A stretch of DNA of 11,877 nt from DASYSA01 sp036003885 (GTDB lineage Bacteria; Acidobacteriota; Blastocatellia; UBA7656), in the NCBI GenBank assembly GCA_036003885.1, contig DASYSA010000351.1, forward strand, positions 1 to 11,877, in the 5' to 3' direction. The notes beneath the pieces were generated by a model. It was not told the origin of the DNA and ran no database searches. It was given only the letters and a program-made list of their open reading frames with translations. The translations under genes were made by a program, and so were the position numbers. Positions 1 to 6,100 of the stretch are shown piece after piece; position 1 is the first letter of the stretch; the number at the start of each line of letters is the position of its first letter.

Positions 1-25
1 TGAGTTCTTCCAGGGTGTAAGCCAT
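1..25 (-). CDS. 5' end of a gene running off the left edge (partial)
   Basis: The minus strand has an ATG at 25-23 followed by eight open codons (MAYTLEEL) to the window edge. A purine-rich ribosome binding site, AAGGAAGG (plus positions 36-43), lies 10 nt before the ATG. A good promoter lies further upstream at 79-107. Eight residues are too few to assign a family. The call rests on the ordered set of promoter, ribosome binding site and ATG, not on the protein. The gene points away from the rest of the window. Confidence 0.45.
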
Positions 26-78
26 AGGTATCGTTCCTTCCTTTAGGTTGGCGTTGGGGTCGATTCAATTAGTGCCAC

Positions 79-107
79 ATATTATTCAACTCGTTGGATG
101 TTTTCAA
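79..107 (-). promoter_or_regulatory. sigma-70-type promoter for the leftmost gene
   Basis: Read on the minus strand, TTGAAA (plus 102-107) is followed by exactly 17 nt and then TAATAT (plus 79-84). Both hexamers are close to consensus and the spacing is optimal. The stretch is clearly more AT-rich than its surroundings. Transcription would begin near position 72, giving a leader of about 45 nt before the ATG at 25. Confidence 0.6.
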
Positions 108-217
108 CGGGGAAGCGAGGTCGCTAAGGTCGTACAGGGCGTCAGCCCTTGACTAAAAGTGGGACTCAAGTTCGCGGCAAAGTGGGTTGCTTATCGACAT
201 TCGATTTCATCCAGGTG

Positions 218-247
218 GGGCAGCCTGGAGATTGCTCCAGGCCGCCC
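218..247. other. strong hairpin (12 bp, one mismatch, 4-nt loop)
   Basis: GCCTGGAG (223-230) and CTCCAGGC (235-242) are perfect reverse complements around a 4-nt loop, ATTG. Beyond an A/C mismatch the stem continues with GGGC (218-221) against GCCC (244-247). Neither strand has a T-run directly after the stem, so it is not a textbook intrinsic terminator. It could still slow or end transcription from the Cys-rich gene, or be a protein or RNA structural site. Confidence 0.4.
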
Positions 248-338
248 GGCAAACGATCTGTAAGATTACGCTACGTTTTTGGTTGTGCAATCCGGTTACA
301 AGTAGTACAATCCGCCACGTTGAGAGGGTACAGCATTT

Positions 339-364
339 CCCCATCCGCGGTTCCCGAGACGGGG
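339..364 (-). terminator. possible U-less terminator after the Cys-rich gene
   Basis: CCCCATC (339-345) can pair with GACGGGG (358-364). On the minus strand the stem is CCCCGTC/GATGGGG with one G-U pair. A small inner CGG/CCG stem sits in the loop. It lies about 45 nt beyond the stop codon of the minus-strand gene at 409-744. No poly-U tract follows, so calling it a terminator is only an inference from position. Confidence 0.25.
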
Positions 365-408
365 AGATCAGGTGAAATCGATGAGTCACCGTTTTCGCGA
401 CACCCGGA

Positions 409-744
409 TCAACGGCCGAAACGCCAGACGAGCAATGCCAGAACAACCAGCAAAGCGAGAGGACCCGGGTTCGGGTCGCCCTGATCGGGATTGTCCGGGT
501 CGTCCGTCTTATGCTCCTGTTGATCCGGCATACTTCCAGGCGTCTCGCCTTCGTCACAGGCGCAAAGTTCGGTGCCGCAGGGGAAGCACTCCTCGGTGTT
601 GCCGCTTCCCACAGAGTGCCCGGCAAAAGCTATGGGGGACAACGGAGTTGGGTTGTTAAGGTGGCAGTCAGTGGAGCGCGAAACGAGAAACGGGAGAAAC
701 AAAATGCCGACGACCGCCAATAAAAGTGTTTTTCTTGTCCTCAC
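409..744 (-). CDS. small exported Cys-rich protein with C-terminal membrane anchor
   Basis: This is a 111-residue protein of no family I can name. The GTG start (744-742) has an ideal ribosome binding site, GGAGGAGG (plus 753-760), 8 nt upstream. A basic N-terminus (RTRK) precedes a hydrophobic stretch at about 6-21, which is a signal-peptide or membrane-anchor pattern. An AFA-G site at 39-42 is one possible cleavage point. The mature part has a compact Cys cluster, C53, C56, C61 and C63 (C-x2-C-x4-C-x-C). An Asp/Pro-rich stretch follows at 73-95, and then a hydrophobic helix at 96-107 ending in RFGR. The acidic/Pro linker, hydrophobic helix and basic tail resemble the general layout of C-terminal sorting signals, but no exact LPXTG or PEP motif is present. 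The gene is divergent from the TPR gene. Small proteins of similar look occur in Acidobacteriota from memory; this is unverified. Confidence 0.72.
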   Translation of the reverse strand: MRTRKTLLLAVVGILFLPFLVSRSTDCHLNNPTPLSPIAFAGHSVGSGNTEECFPCGTELCACDEGETPGSMPDQQEHKTDDPDNPDQGDPNPGPLALLVVLALLVWRFGR

Positions 745-1852
745 TGGTTCTTCCTCCTCCCGGCGTCTAGCCGAACGGCCAGCAAATGTCGGCCAACCAC
801 ACGGATTCTACCAGCTTTTGACGCAGGCTGCTCATAAAAATCGGAGCCTTACCCAACTGGGTAACAGACTCATCGCCCTAGCCGAGCATGCTCGAGCATT
901 TCGGCGACTTAACGACCTCGATGAACTTGGCCAGCTACTCATCAGATTACCCTTGTCCCCGAAGCACTCCCAGATCGGTCATTATTATCATGCGTTGTCA
1001 ATTAAGAGAAGCGGAAAAGGTGATCTAGAGAAGGCAGCTCGATTACTGGAGCAAGTCGCCGAGAGTGCACCACCTTTATACCGGGTGAGGGCCATACAGT
1101 CTTTGGGTGGGAACGCGTTGTACAAGGGTCAGTATGCGCTTGGTCTCAAGCTGTACGCTGAGGCCTCCCTCTTAGCTCAAACGGAGGGTGTTAATGATCC
1201 TGCTGCTGCCGTCGTTGGTCTGTGGGACGTAGCAACTCTGAGAGCGCTTGACGGAAATCACGGCGACGCACTGACATTGCTGGAGAACGCTCGTCCACTC
1301 GCTCAGGCTATACGTACTGCGCACCCCGACGTATATTACGGCTATTTGAATAGCCTCGCAGTGGAGCTGGGCGTGGCTGGTCGTCTGAACGAAGCCGAAC
1401 GTGCAAGCCAGATCTCTCTTGCTTCGCCGTTTGCAAGCGCATACCTTGAGTGGCACGACACGAAGAGAGAGTTGGAGCTTCGAAGGGGACTTCCAGCATC
1501 TCGCTCACAAATTGCATTTGGCCAGCCACTTCCCATAGCCCAAAATCTTGTCTTAAATAATGTCGTGCCACTCCAGTCGTTCAGACTTGGAGTCGGTATG
1601 ACCGCGGGTAGTTCTCCGTCGCTGCTTCCCAGGGAGGAGGCACGCATACTCAGATTCAAGTGTCGGAAGGAATCGATGCCCAAGCAGTCTCGCAACACCA
1701 ACATAGCCGAACAGATCAGGCAGATGTCGCATGCCGAAAGGGTGATCCGGCTACTCGAGCTTATCTCGAGCAACGACACGACTACTGAAGAACTGGCCAA
1801 GATACTGGAGATCGCAGAATCGGTTGCCGGAAAGGGAAAGAGGCAAGGCTAA
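704..1852 (+). CDS. TPR-type helical repeat protein
   Basis: This is a 382-residue, probably cytoplasmic protein with no signal peptide or membrane segment. Residues about 35-245 are helical hairpin repeats of TPR type, with recurring A/G/Y positions such as GHYYHALSIKRSGKGDLEKA and YLNSLAVELGVAGRLNEAER. A low-complexity linker follows. A charged helical C-terminus at about 330-372 contains QMSHAERVIRLLELIS. TPR repeats bind peptides or proteins; the partner is unknown. The frame is open back to 572, but the first 44 codons there are antisense to the Cys-rich gene and read as non-protein-like. The ATG at 704 has GGGAG (692-696) 7 nt upstream and gives MPTTANK, so it is preferred. Even so, the start overlaps the divergent gene by 41 bp and is not certain. 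No HTH or enzyme motif is seen. Similar proteins appear in Blastocatellia from memory, unverified. Confidence 0.72.
   Translation: MPTTANKSVFLVLTGSSSSRRLAERPANVGQPHGFYQLLTQAAHKNRSLTQLGNRLIALAEHARAFRRLNDLDELGQLLIRLPLSPKHSQIGHYYHALSIKRSGKGDLEKAARLLEQVAESAPPLYRVRAIQSLGGNALYKGQYALGLKLYAEASLLAQTEGVNDPAAAVVGLWDVATLRALDGNHGDALTLLENARPLAQAIRTAHPDVYYGYLNSLAVELGVAGRLNEAERASQISLASPFASAYLEWHDTKRELELRRGLPASRSQIAFGQPLPIAQNLVLNNVVPLQSFRLGVGMTAGSSPSLLPREEARILRFKCRKESMPKQSRNTNIAEQIRQMSHAERVIRLLELISSNDTTTEELAKILEIAESVAGKGKRQG
753..760 (-). promoter_or_regulatory. ribosome binding site fixing the Cys-rich gene start
   Basis: Minus-strand GGAGGAGG lies 8 nt before the GTG start at 744. It is the strongest Shine-Dalgarno match near either of the two divergent genes and decides the non-ATG start. 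It lies inside the reading frame of the opposing TPR gene. Confidence 0.65.
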
Positions 1853-1887
1853 GTCAGATCTGCCTCAACCATCGACACCTGAGCAGC

Positions 1888-2277
1888 TCACAGCCGCCAT
1901 TGGCCAGATAGTACTTTGCTCTCACCAGGAACGATAACCATCGCATCTCCAAACGCGCTGCCGAAGCGTCCGACCACCTGTTCAGTCTCACTCATCAGCT
2001 CGATCTCATACTCGCCGATTTCGGCCTCCCGCTTTGAATGATTGGTATACTCGCAGAATATCCAGAGGCGGTGCCCGGGTCGAAACTCGAATGCCCCTCC
2101 TGCATCCCACTCACCAGTCCACACAACCTGACCGTCGGTGTCCATCAGAATGAGTTTGTATCGGGCTACTTTGAGAGCTTCCGCAGCTGGATCCGGGGCC
2201 ACCCGTCTTCGTATGATGGAGTTCATTAGGGCCGACACACGGCCCTTGATAGTCCTGAACGACTCGACCTGCTCCAC
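1888..2277 (-). CDS. uncharacterised beta-rich protein coupled to bactofilin
   Basis: This is a protein of about 129 residues that I do not recognise. Residues 1-35 are helical and basic (KGRVSALMNSIIRRR). From about 40 it reads as alternating beta-strands (YKLILMDTDGQVVWTGEWD, then LWIFCEYTNH, EYEIELMSE and AMVIVPGESKVL), like a small beta-sandwich. There is no signal peptide or membrane helix. Two GTG codons compete as start. The one at 2283 overlaps the bactofilin stop as GTGA but has its AAGGGAG only 1 nt away. The one at 2277 has the same AAGGGAG at 7 nt and is preferred. The near-zero spacing implies co-translation with bactofilin, so an accessory or partner role is the simplest inference. 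The gene converges with the TPR gene, leaving 35 bp between their stops and no clear terminator. Confidence 0.65.
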   Translation of the reverse strand: MEQVESFRTIKGRVSALMNSIIRRRVAPDPAAEALKVARYKLILMDTDGQVVWTGEWDAGGAFEFRPGHRLWIFCEYTNHSKREAEIGEYEIELMSETEQVVGRFGSAFGDAMVIVPGESKVLSGQWRL

Positions 2278-2279
2278 TA

Positions 2280-2702
2280 TCACGCTCCCTTGACCAGAAT
2301 ACTCTCTTCGTCCTCTCCCTGGCGGGGGGTAGCATCAATCAACCGGCCGGCCGCCTCCGCACTCATTCCTACGTTGCCGTTGAGCACCGACCCTTCTTCA
2401 ACCAGCAGGACCGGCGTGATTATGTCGCCTCGGACACGGCTGGTCCTGCGAATCTCAACTCTGGACTTGGCCTTGACGTTCCCCTCGAGAATTCCGCTAA
2501 TGAGGCACACACCAACATCCACCCGAGCCTCTACTCGAGCCGACTCCTCGACGACCAGAGTCCCTTTCTCCGAGACGAGGCTGCCGTTGACCCGGCCTTC
2601 CACCCGAAGCCCATCCGTGAAGAGAATATCGCCGGTCACCTCCACACCTTTCCCTATTAATCCGGATGCCGTATCGACTCCACTCTCCTTGACTAGTTTC
2701 AT
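2280..2702 (-). CDS. bactofilin (polymer-forming cytoskeletal protein)
   Basis: This 140-residue protein belongs to the bactofilin family (DUF583/PF04519). Bactofilins self-assemble without nucleotide into filaments or sheets at the inner membrane and position envelope enzymes. The core at about residues 15-113 shows the regular right-handed beta-helix pattern of short strands with G, V and I turns: LIGKGVEVTGDI, LRVEGRVNGSL, GTLVVEESARVEARV, ILEGNVKAKSRVEI and SVLNGNVG. A short N-terminal tail and an acidic C-terminal tail (114-140) flank it, as is normal for the family. The ATG at 2702 with GAGGAG 7 nt upstream is chosen over an upstream TTG at 2723, which lacks a ribosome binding site. The gene is first in a two-gene unit with the beta-rich protein downstream. 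No peptidase partner is visible in the window. Confidence 0.9.
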   Translation of the reverse strand: MKLVKESGVDTASGLIGKGVEVTGDILFTDGLRVEGRVNGSLVSEKGTLVVEESARVEARVDVGVCLISGILEGNVKAKSRVEIRRTSRVRGDIITPVLLVEEGSVLNGNVGMSAEAAGRLIDATPRQGEDEESILVKGA

Positions 2703-2859
2703 GATAGATCTCCTCACACACAAGAATTTGATTGCACGGACACGCGTGCTGGTTCGCCATCGTCATTTGTCAATGTGTGGAAGTAGCAAGCCTGCCTGGC
2801 AGGCCATGTTGAGGAGGGGAACGTCTCTTGTTCTTAGTACTTACTTATTAGGGCAGTCA
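2703..2859 (-). promoter_or_regulatory. long structured leader of the bactofilin unit
   Basis: If transcription starts from the promoter at 2860-2889, the bactofilin mRNA carries a leader of about 150 nt. It holds a 15-nt palindrome, GCCTGCCTGGCAGGC (2790-2804), and a smaller stem GCACG/CGTGC (2734-2749). It also has a pyrimidine tract, CCCCTCCTC on the minus strand (plus 2812-2820), that is complementary to the GAGGAG ribosome binding site. A perfect TTGACA (plus 2768-2773) lies in the leader without a matching -10. No known riboswitch class was recognised. Regulation through ribosome binding site pairing is only a suggestion. Confidence 0.35.
2710..2715 (-). promoter_or_regulatory. ribosome binding site fixing the bactofilin start
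   Basis: Minus-strand GAGGAG ends 7 nt before the ATG at 2702. It excludes the longer TTG-initiated version starting at 2723, whose extra seven residues contain this site. Confidence 0.6.
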
Positions 2860-2889
2860 TTTATACGCCCCGCCCGCCGGGCGAGTCAA
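2860..2889 (-). promoter_or_regulatory. promoter of the bactofilin unit
   Basis: On the minus strand, TTGACT (plus 2884-2889) is followed by an 18-nt spacer and then TATAAA (plus 2860-2865). The spacer consists only of G and C and contains the palindrome CGCCC-GCC-GGGCG (2871-2883). That could act as an operator or alter promoter geometry. The promoter lies between the heptamer array and the bactofilin gene, so it would transcribe bactofilin independently of the glucan synthase gene upstream. Confidence 0.55.
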
Positions 2890-2897
2890 GGGGAGGA

Positions 2898-3100
2898 GGA
2901 TCCGGGAGAGAGGATTTAGGATCTAGGATTTAGGATCTAGGATTTAGGATTTAGGATCCGGGGTCTCGCCATCCAGCCGTTCCTGAAATCCTGAATCCTG
3001 GATCGTAAGTTAGATCCCTAAATCCTCGAGATCCCGGATCCTAGATCCTAAATAATCCTAAATCCTAAATCCTAAATCCTAGATCCTAGATCCTAGATCC
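2898..3100. repeat. inverted array of 7-bp GGATYTA/TARATCC repeats
   Basis: The left arm has six perfect tandem heptamers of GGATTTA or GGATCTA (2912-2953), flanked in phase by GGATCCG (2898-2904 and 2954-2960). The right arm has six perfect heptamers in the opposite orientation (3059-3100): three TAAATCC, then three TAGATCC. Earlier diverged copies occur from about 2981, including CGGATCC at 3035-3041. The two 42-bp arms can pair at about 39 of 42 positions around a loop of about 105 bp. The array fills the gap between the glucan synthase stop and the bactofilin promoter and supplies the synthase stop codon. It may act as a terminator-like barrier, a protein-binding site or a spreading simple repeat. 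The function is unknown. Confidence 0.85.
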
Positions 3101-6100
3101 TGTCTCCTACCTCGATTGTGATGCGAACGTTGTGATGTTTCCCATCATCCATTAGCACCAGCTCGGTCGAGGCCTGTTGCTCGCCGTCGATTTCCACTTT
3201 CGTAGTACCCCGATTCAGACCATGAGGATTTTCGACAAGCAGGTGATAGAGCGTCGACCCGAGCCTGTAGGATATTTCGTATTCTCTCCAGCCTCGCGGA
3301 ATGCACGGATCAATTTGCAACCGGTCACCCCGAAGCTTAAATCCCAAAACGGATTCGAGGCCTGCCCGGTACATCCAGCCTGCTGAGCCTGTGTACCAGG
3401 TCCAGCCGCCGCGTCCTGTGTGAGGCCACACCGCATAGACGTCTGCCGCCGCTACGTAAGGCTCAACCCTGTATCGATGCAGTCCCGCGCGCGTCGAAGC
3501 GTGATTGATGGGATTCAGCAGCGCGAACAATTCGCCCGCGCGGTCCCCCTCGCCCAGCATCGTGTATGCGATCAACGTCCAGAGTGCCCCGTGCGTATAC
3601 TGGCCGCCGTTCTCGCGCACTCCGGGCACATACCCCTTTATATATCCAGGATCGACCGCGCTCCTGTCGAATGGCGGAGTGAAAAGGATCGCAAGTCCGT
3701 CGCCGCGGCGAAGCAAATACTCTTCGACGGCGGTCATGGCGCGAGTGGCGCGATGCAGATCGGCTGCGCCGGAAATCACTCCCCAGGATTGTGCAATCGA
3801 ATCTATTCGACATTCTTCGTTCTGTGCAGAACCGAGAACGGTTCCATTGTCGAAGTAGGCTCGGCGATACCAGTCGCCATCCCATCCGTGCTCTTCGAGT
3901 GCGATCTTCAGTTTTGCTGTATGGTCTCGATAGTGATCGCCCCGTGGTGTGTCCTGGCGCTCGTCGCAAAAGTGGGCGAACTCGGTCAGGACGTAATGAA
4001 GAAACCACCCGAGCCAGATGCTCTCTCCTCGGCCTTCATTGCCGACGCGGTTCATGCCATCATTCCAATCTCCTGAACCCATCAGCGGCAATCCGTGAGC
4101 TCCGACTGCGAGGCTTCGATCGAGCGCACACACGCAATGTTCGTAAAGGCTGGCGGATTCTGCTGAGACCGACGGCTGGAGGTAGGATTCGTCTTCTCCT
4201 TCTGCAAGCAGAGGCGCCTCAAGAAACGGAGCCGGTTCCTCCAGCACGGCATGGTCCCCGGTAACTGCAATGTAGAAGTTTGTCACGAACGGCAGCCAAA
4301 GGAGGTCATCCGAACATCGAGTTCGGACCCCGCGCCCGGTTGGCGGATGCCACCAGTGCTGAACGTCGCCCTCTTTGAACTGGTGAGCGGCAGCGCGCAG
4401 AATCTGCTCGCGCGCCATTTCAGGCTTTGAATAGACAAGCGCGCACACATCCTGCAACTGATCGCGAAAACCGTAAGCCCCGCCGGACTGATAGAAGGCC
4501 GACCGTGCCCACACCCGGCAAGAGATCGCCTGGTAGAGAAGCCAGCGGTTCAACATTATGTCCATCGCCAGGTCCGGCGTTTTGACTTGCACCCTGGTCA
4601 GCAATTCATCCCAGTAGGTGACGACCTGCCCGATAGCTTCGGTTGCCACCGCCACCTGTTTGTACTTATTCGCTATTGAGCGCGCTTCTTCAGCGCTTTC
4701 ACCCTCGCCTAGAAGGATAACGACGTCGCGCTCCTCTCCCGAAGCGAGCTCGATCACCGCTTGCATTGCCGCGCAGGGATCGAGGCCCGCGCCAACGCGT
4801 CCTGAGAGCTTGAGGCGGCTTAGAGCGGCCGGGGCGGCGCGCGAGCCGTTGCGGCCCAGAAACTCTTTGCGGTCGCAGGTGATCGTGCGCTCCACCTCGC
4901 TCATGTCTGCGAATGCCACTCGATGCGCAAACTCGTTGTTGTAGGGATTGCGCGCGAAAATTGCTCCAGTCTCCTTGTCGACTTCGGTGATAACATGGGG
5001 CGCTGTGCGGCTGCGCTCGACCCCAAGCACCAATTCGGCGTAGCTCGTAACTGAAATGCGCCTCTTCTTCTCCGATTGATTTCGTACACGCAGAATGGAG
5101 ATCTTTACCGGCGCATCCAATGGAACGAATTCAAGAAGCTCCTGATAGATGCCGTGACTCGAATGCTCAAAGATGGTGTAGCCCTGCCCGTGCTTGACGA
5201 CATACTGTTCCGACTCGCGGAGCGGCAGAGGAGTAGGCAACCACGACTCGCCTGTCTCTTCATCTCTCAGATAGATCGCTTCGCCCGCCGGATCGCTCAC
5301 AGGATCGTTCGACCATGGAGTCAGCCGATTCTCGCGGCTGTTGGCCGACCACGTGTAACCGCCTCCGGTCTCCGACACCTGAAAACCGAAGTCCTTTGAA
5401 TTCGAAATAACATTCAACCAGGGAGCAGGTGTCCACTGACCTTCCGCCAGAATAGTCAAGTACTCGCGCCCACCGTCGGTAAAGCCTCCGAGTCCGTTGA
5501 AAAAGGAGAGCTGAGGAGTGACGAGCGCTTGTTCCGGATGCTTGCGCGAAGGCGCCCGCGGAACGAACGGGCCCGGTAGATCATCCTCTACAGGCCGCCG
5601 CACCAGCTGTTCTTCGAGCAGGCCTCGATCGGTGACGATCACGACTCGCGCGACTGTGTGCAACAACACCCTGTCGGGTTCGGGCATCAGGTCGGTACGC
5701 CGAAGGAAGACGCCGCCCGGTTTGTCCATCAACGCCTGGGAGCCGCTCATACGCACCAGGCGCAGCAATTCATCTTGCAGAGATTGAATGTAGCTGTGTG
5801 GATGATCGTTAAGTATCACCAGGTCGAACACGAGCCCTTTCAATCGCAGGTACTCGTGGCCGCGCAGAAGCTGATGCACCATGTTCAGATCCTGCTCATC
5901 ACTTATTCGCACGAGGGCGATCGGCAGGTCGCCGCTGATGCCGTAAGTCCAGAGGCCCGATTGAGCTCTGGTGTTGAGAGCGAGAACTCGCGGCCGGGGA
6001 CGCAAGGACGGATCTGAATAAAGCAGGCGGCCGGCGAGGCGCTGGAAGAGATGAGCTTCCTCTGCATCTATCTGCAGGTGACGCATCTCGACCTGAGCCT

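Larger units (their letters stand above)
108..408. other. non-coding spacer with two hairpins
   Basis: No convincing gene is seen here. The open frames that cross it read as low-complexity Arg/Ser-rich translations without a ribosome binding site. Two inverted repeats stand out (218-247 and 339-364, listed separately). A weaker 5-bp stem with loop GTCA lies near 134-147. The segment separates the 3' end of the small minus-strand Cys-rich gene from the promoter of the next minus-strand gene. It is therefore a natural place for a terminator or a small structured RNA. Confidence 0.5.

Noticed and set aside
207..626. 139-codon minus-strand frame overlapping the Cys-rich gene
   Set aside because: It is out of frame with the better-supported gene at 409-744, lacks a ribosome binding site and looks like a shadow translation.
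572..703. N-terminal extension of the TPR frame starting at 572
   Set aside because: These 44 codons are antisense to the well-supported Cys-rich gene, read as non-protein-like sequence and have no good ribosome binding site. The ATG at 704 is better.
849..864. Perfect inverted repeat TTACCCA-AC-TGGGTAA
   Set aside because: It lies inside the TPR coding region and encodes ordinary residues (LTQLGN). A single 7-bp stem there is not evidence of a site.
2763..2807. 14-codon upstream reading frame in the bactofilin leader
   Set aside because: It has an ATG but no ribosome binding site; the sequence before it is pyrimidine-rich.
2290..2919. 209-codon plus-strand frame opposite bactofilin
   Set aside because: It is a Ser/Thr/Arg/Pro-rich mirror translation of the bactofilin codons and runs into the promoter and repeat. 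It has no ribosome binding site.
2898..3100. Heptamer array as a CRISPR or telomere-like repeat
   Set aside because: Units are 7 bp in direct tandem without unique spacers, which rules out CRISPR. The likeness to the plant telomere unit TTTAGGG is superficial, and the array is internal and inverted.
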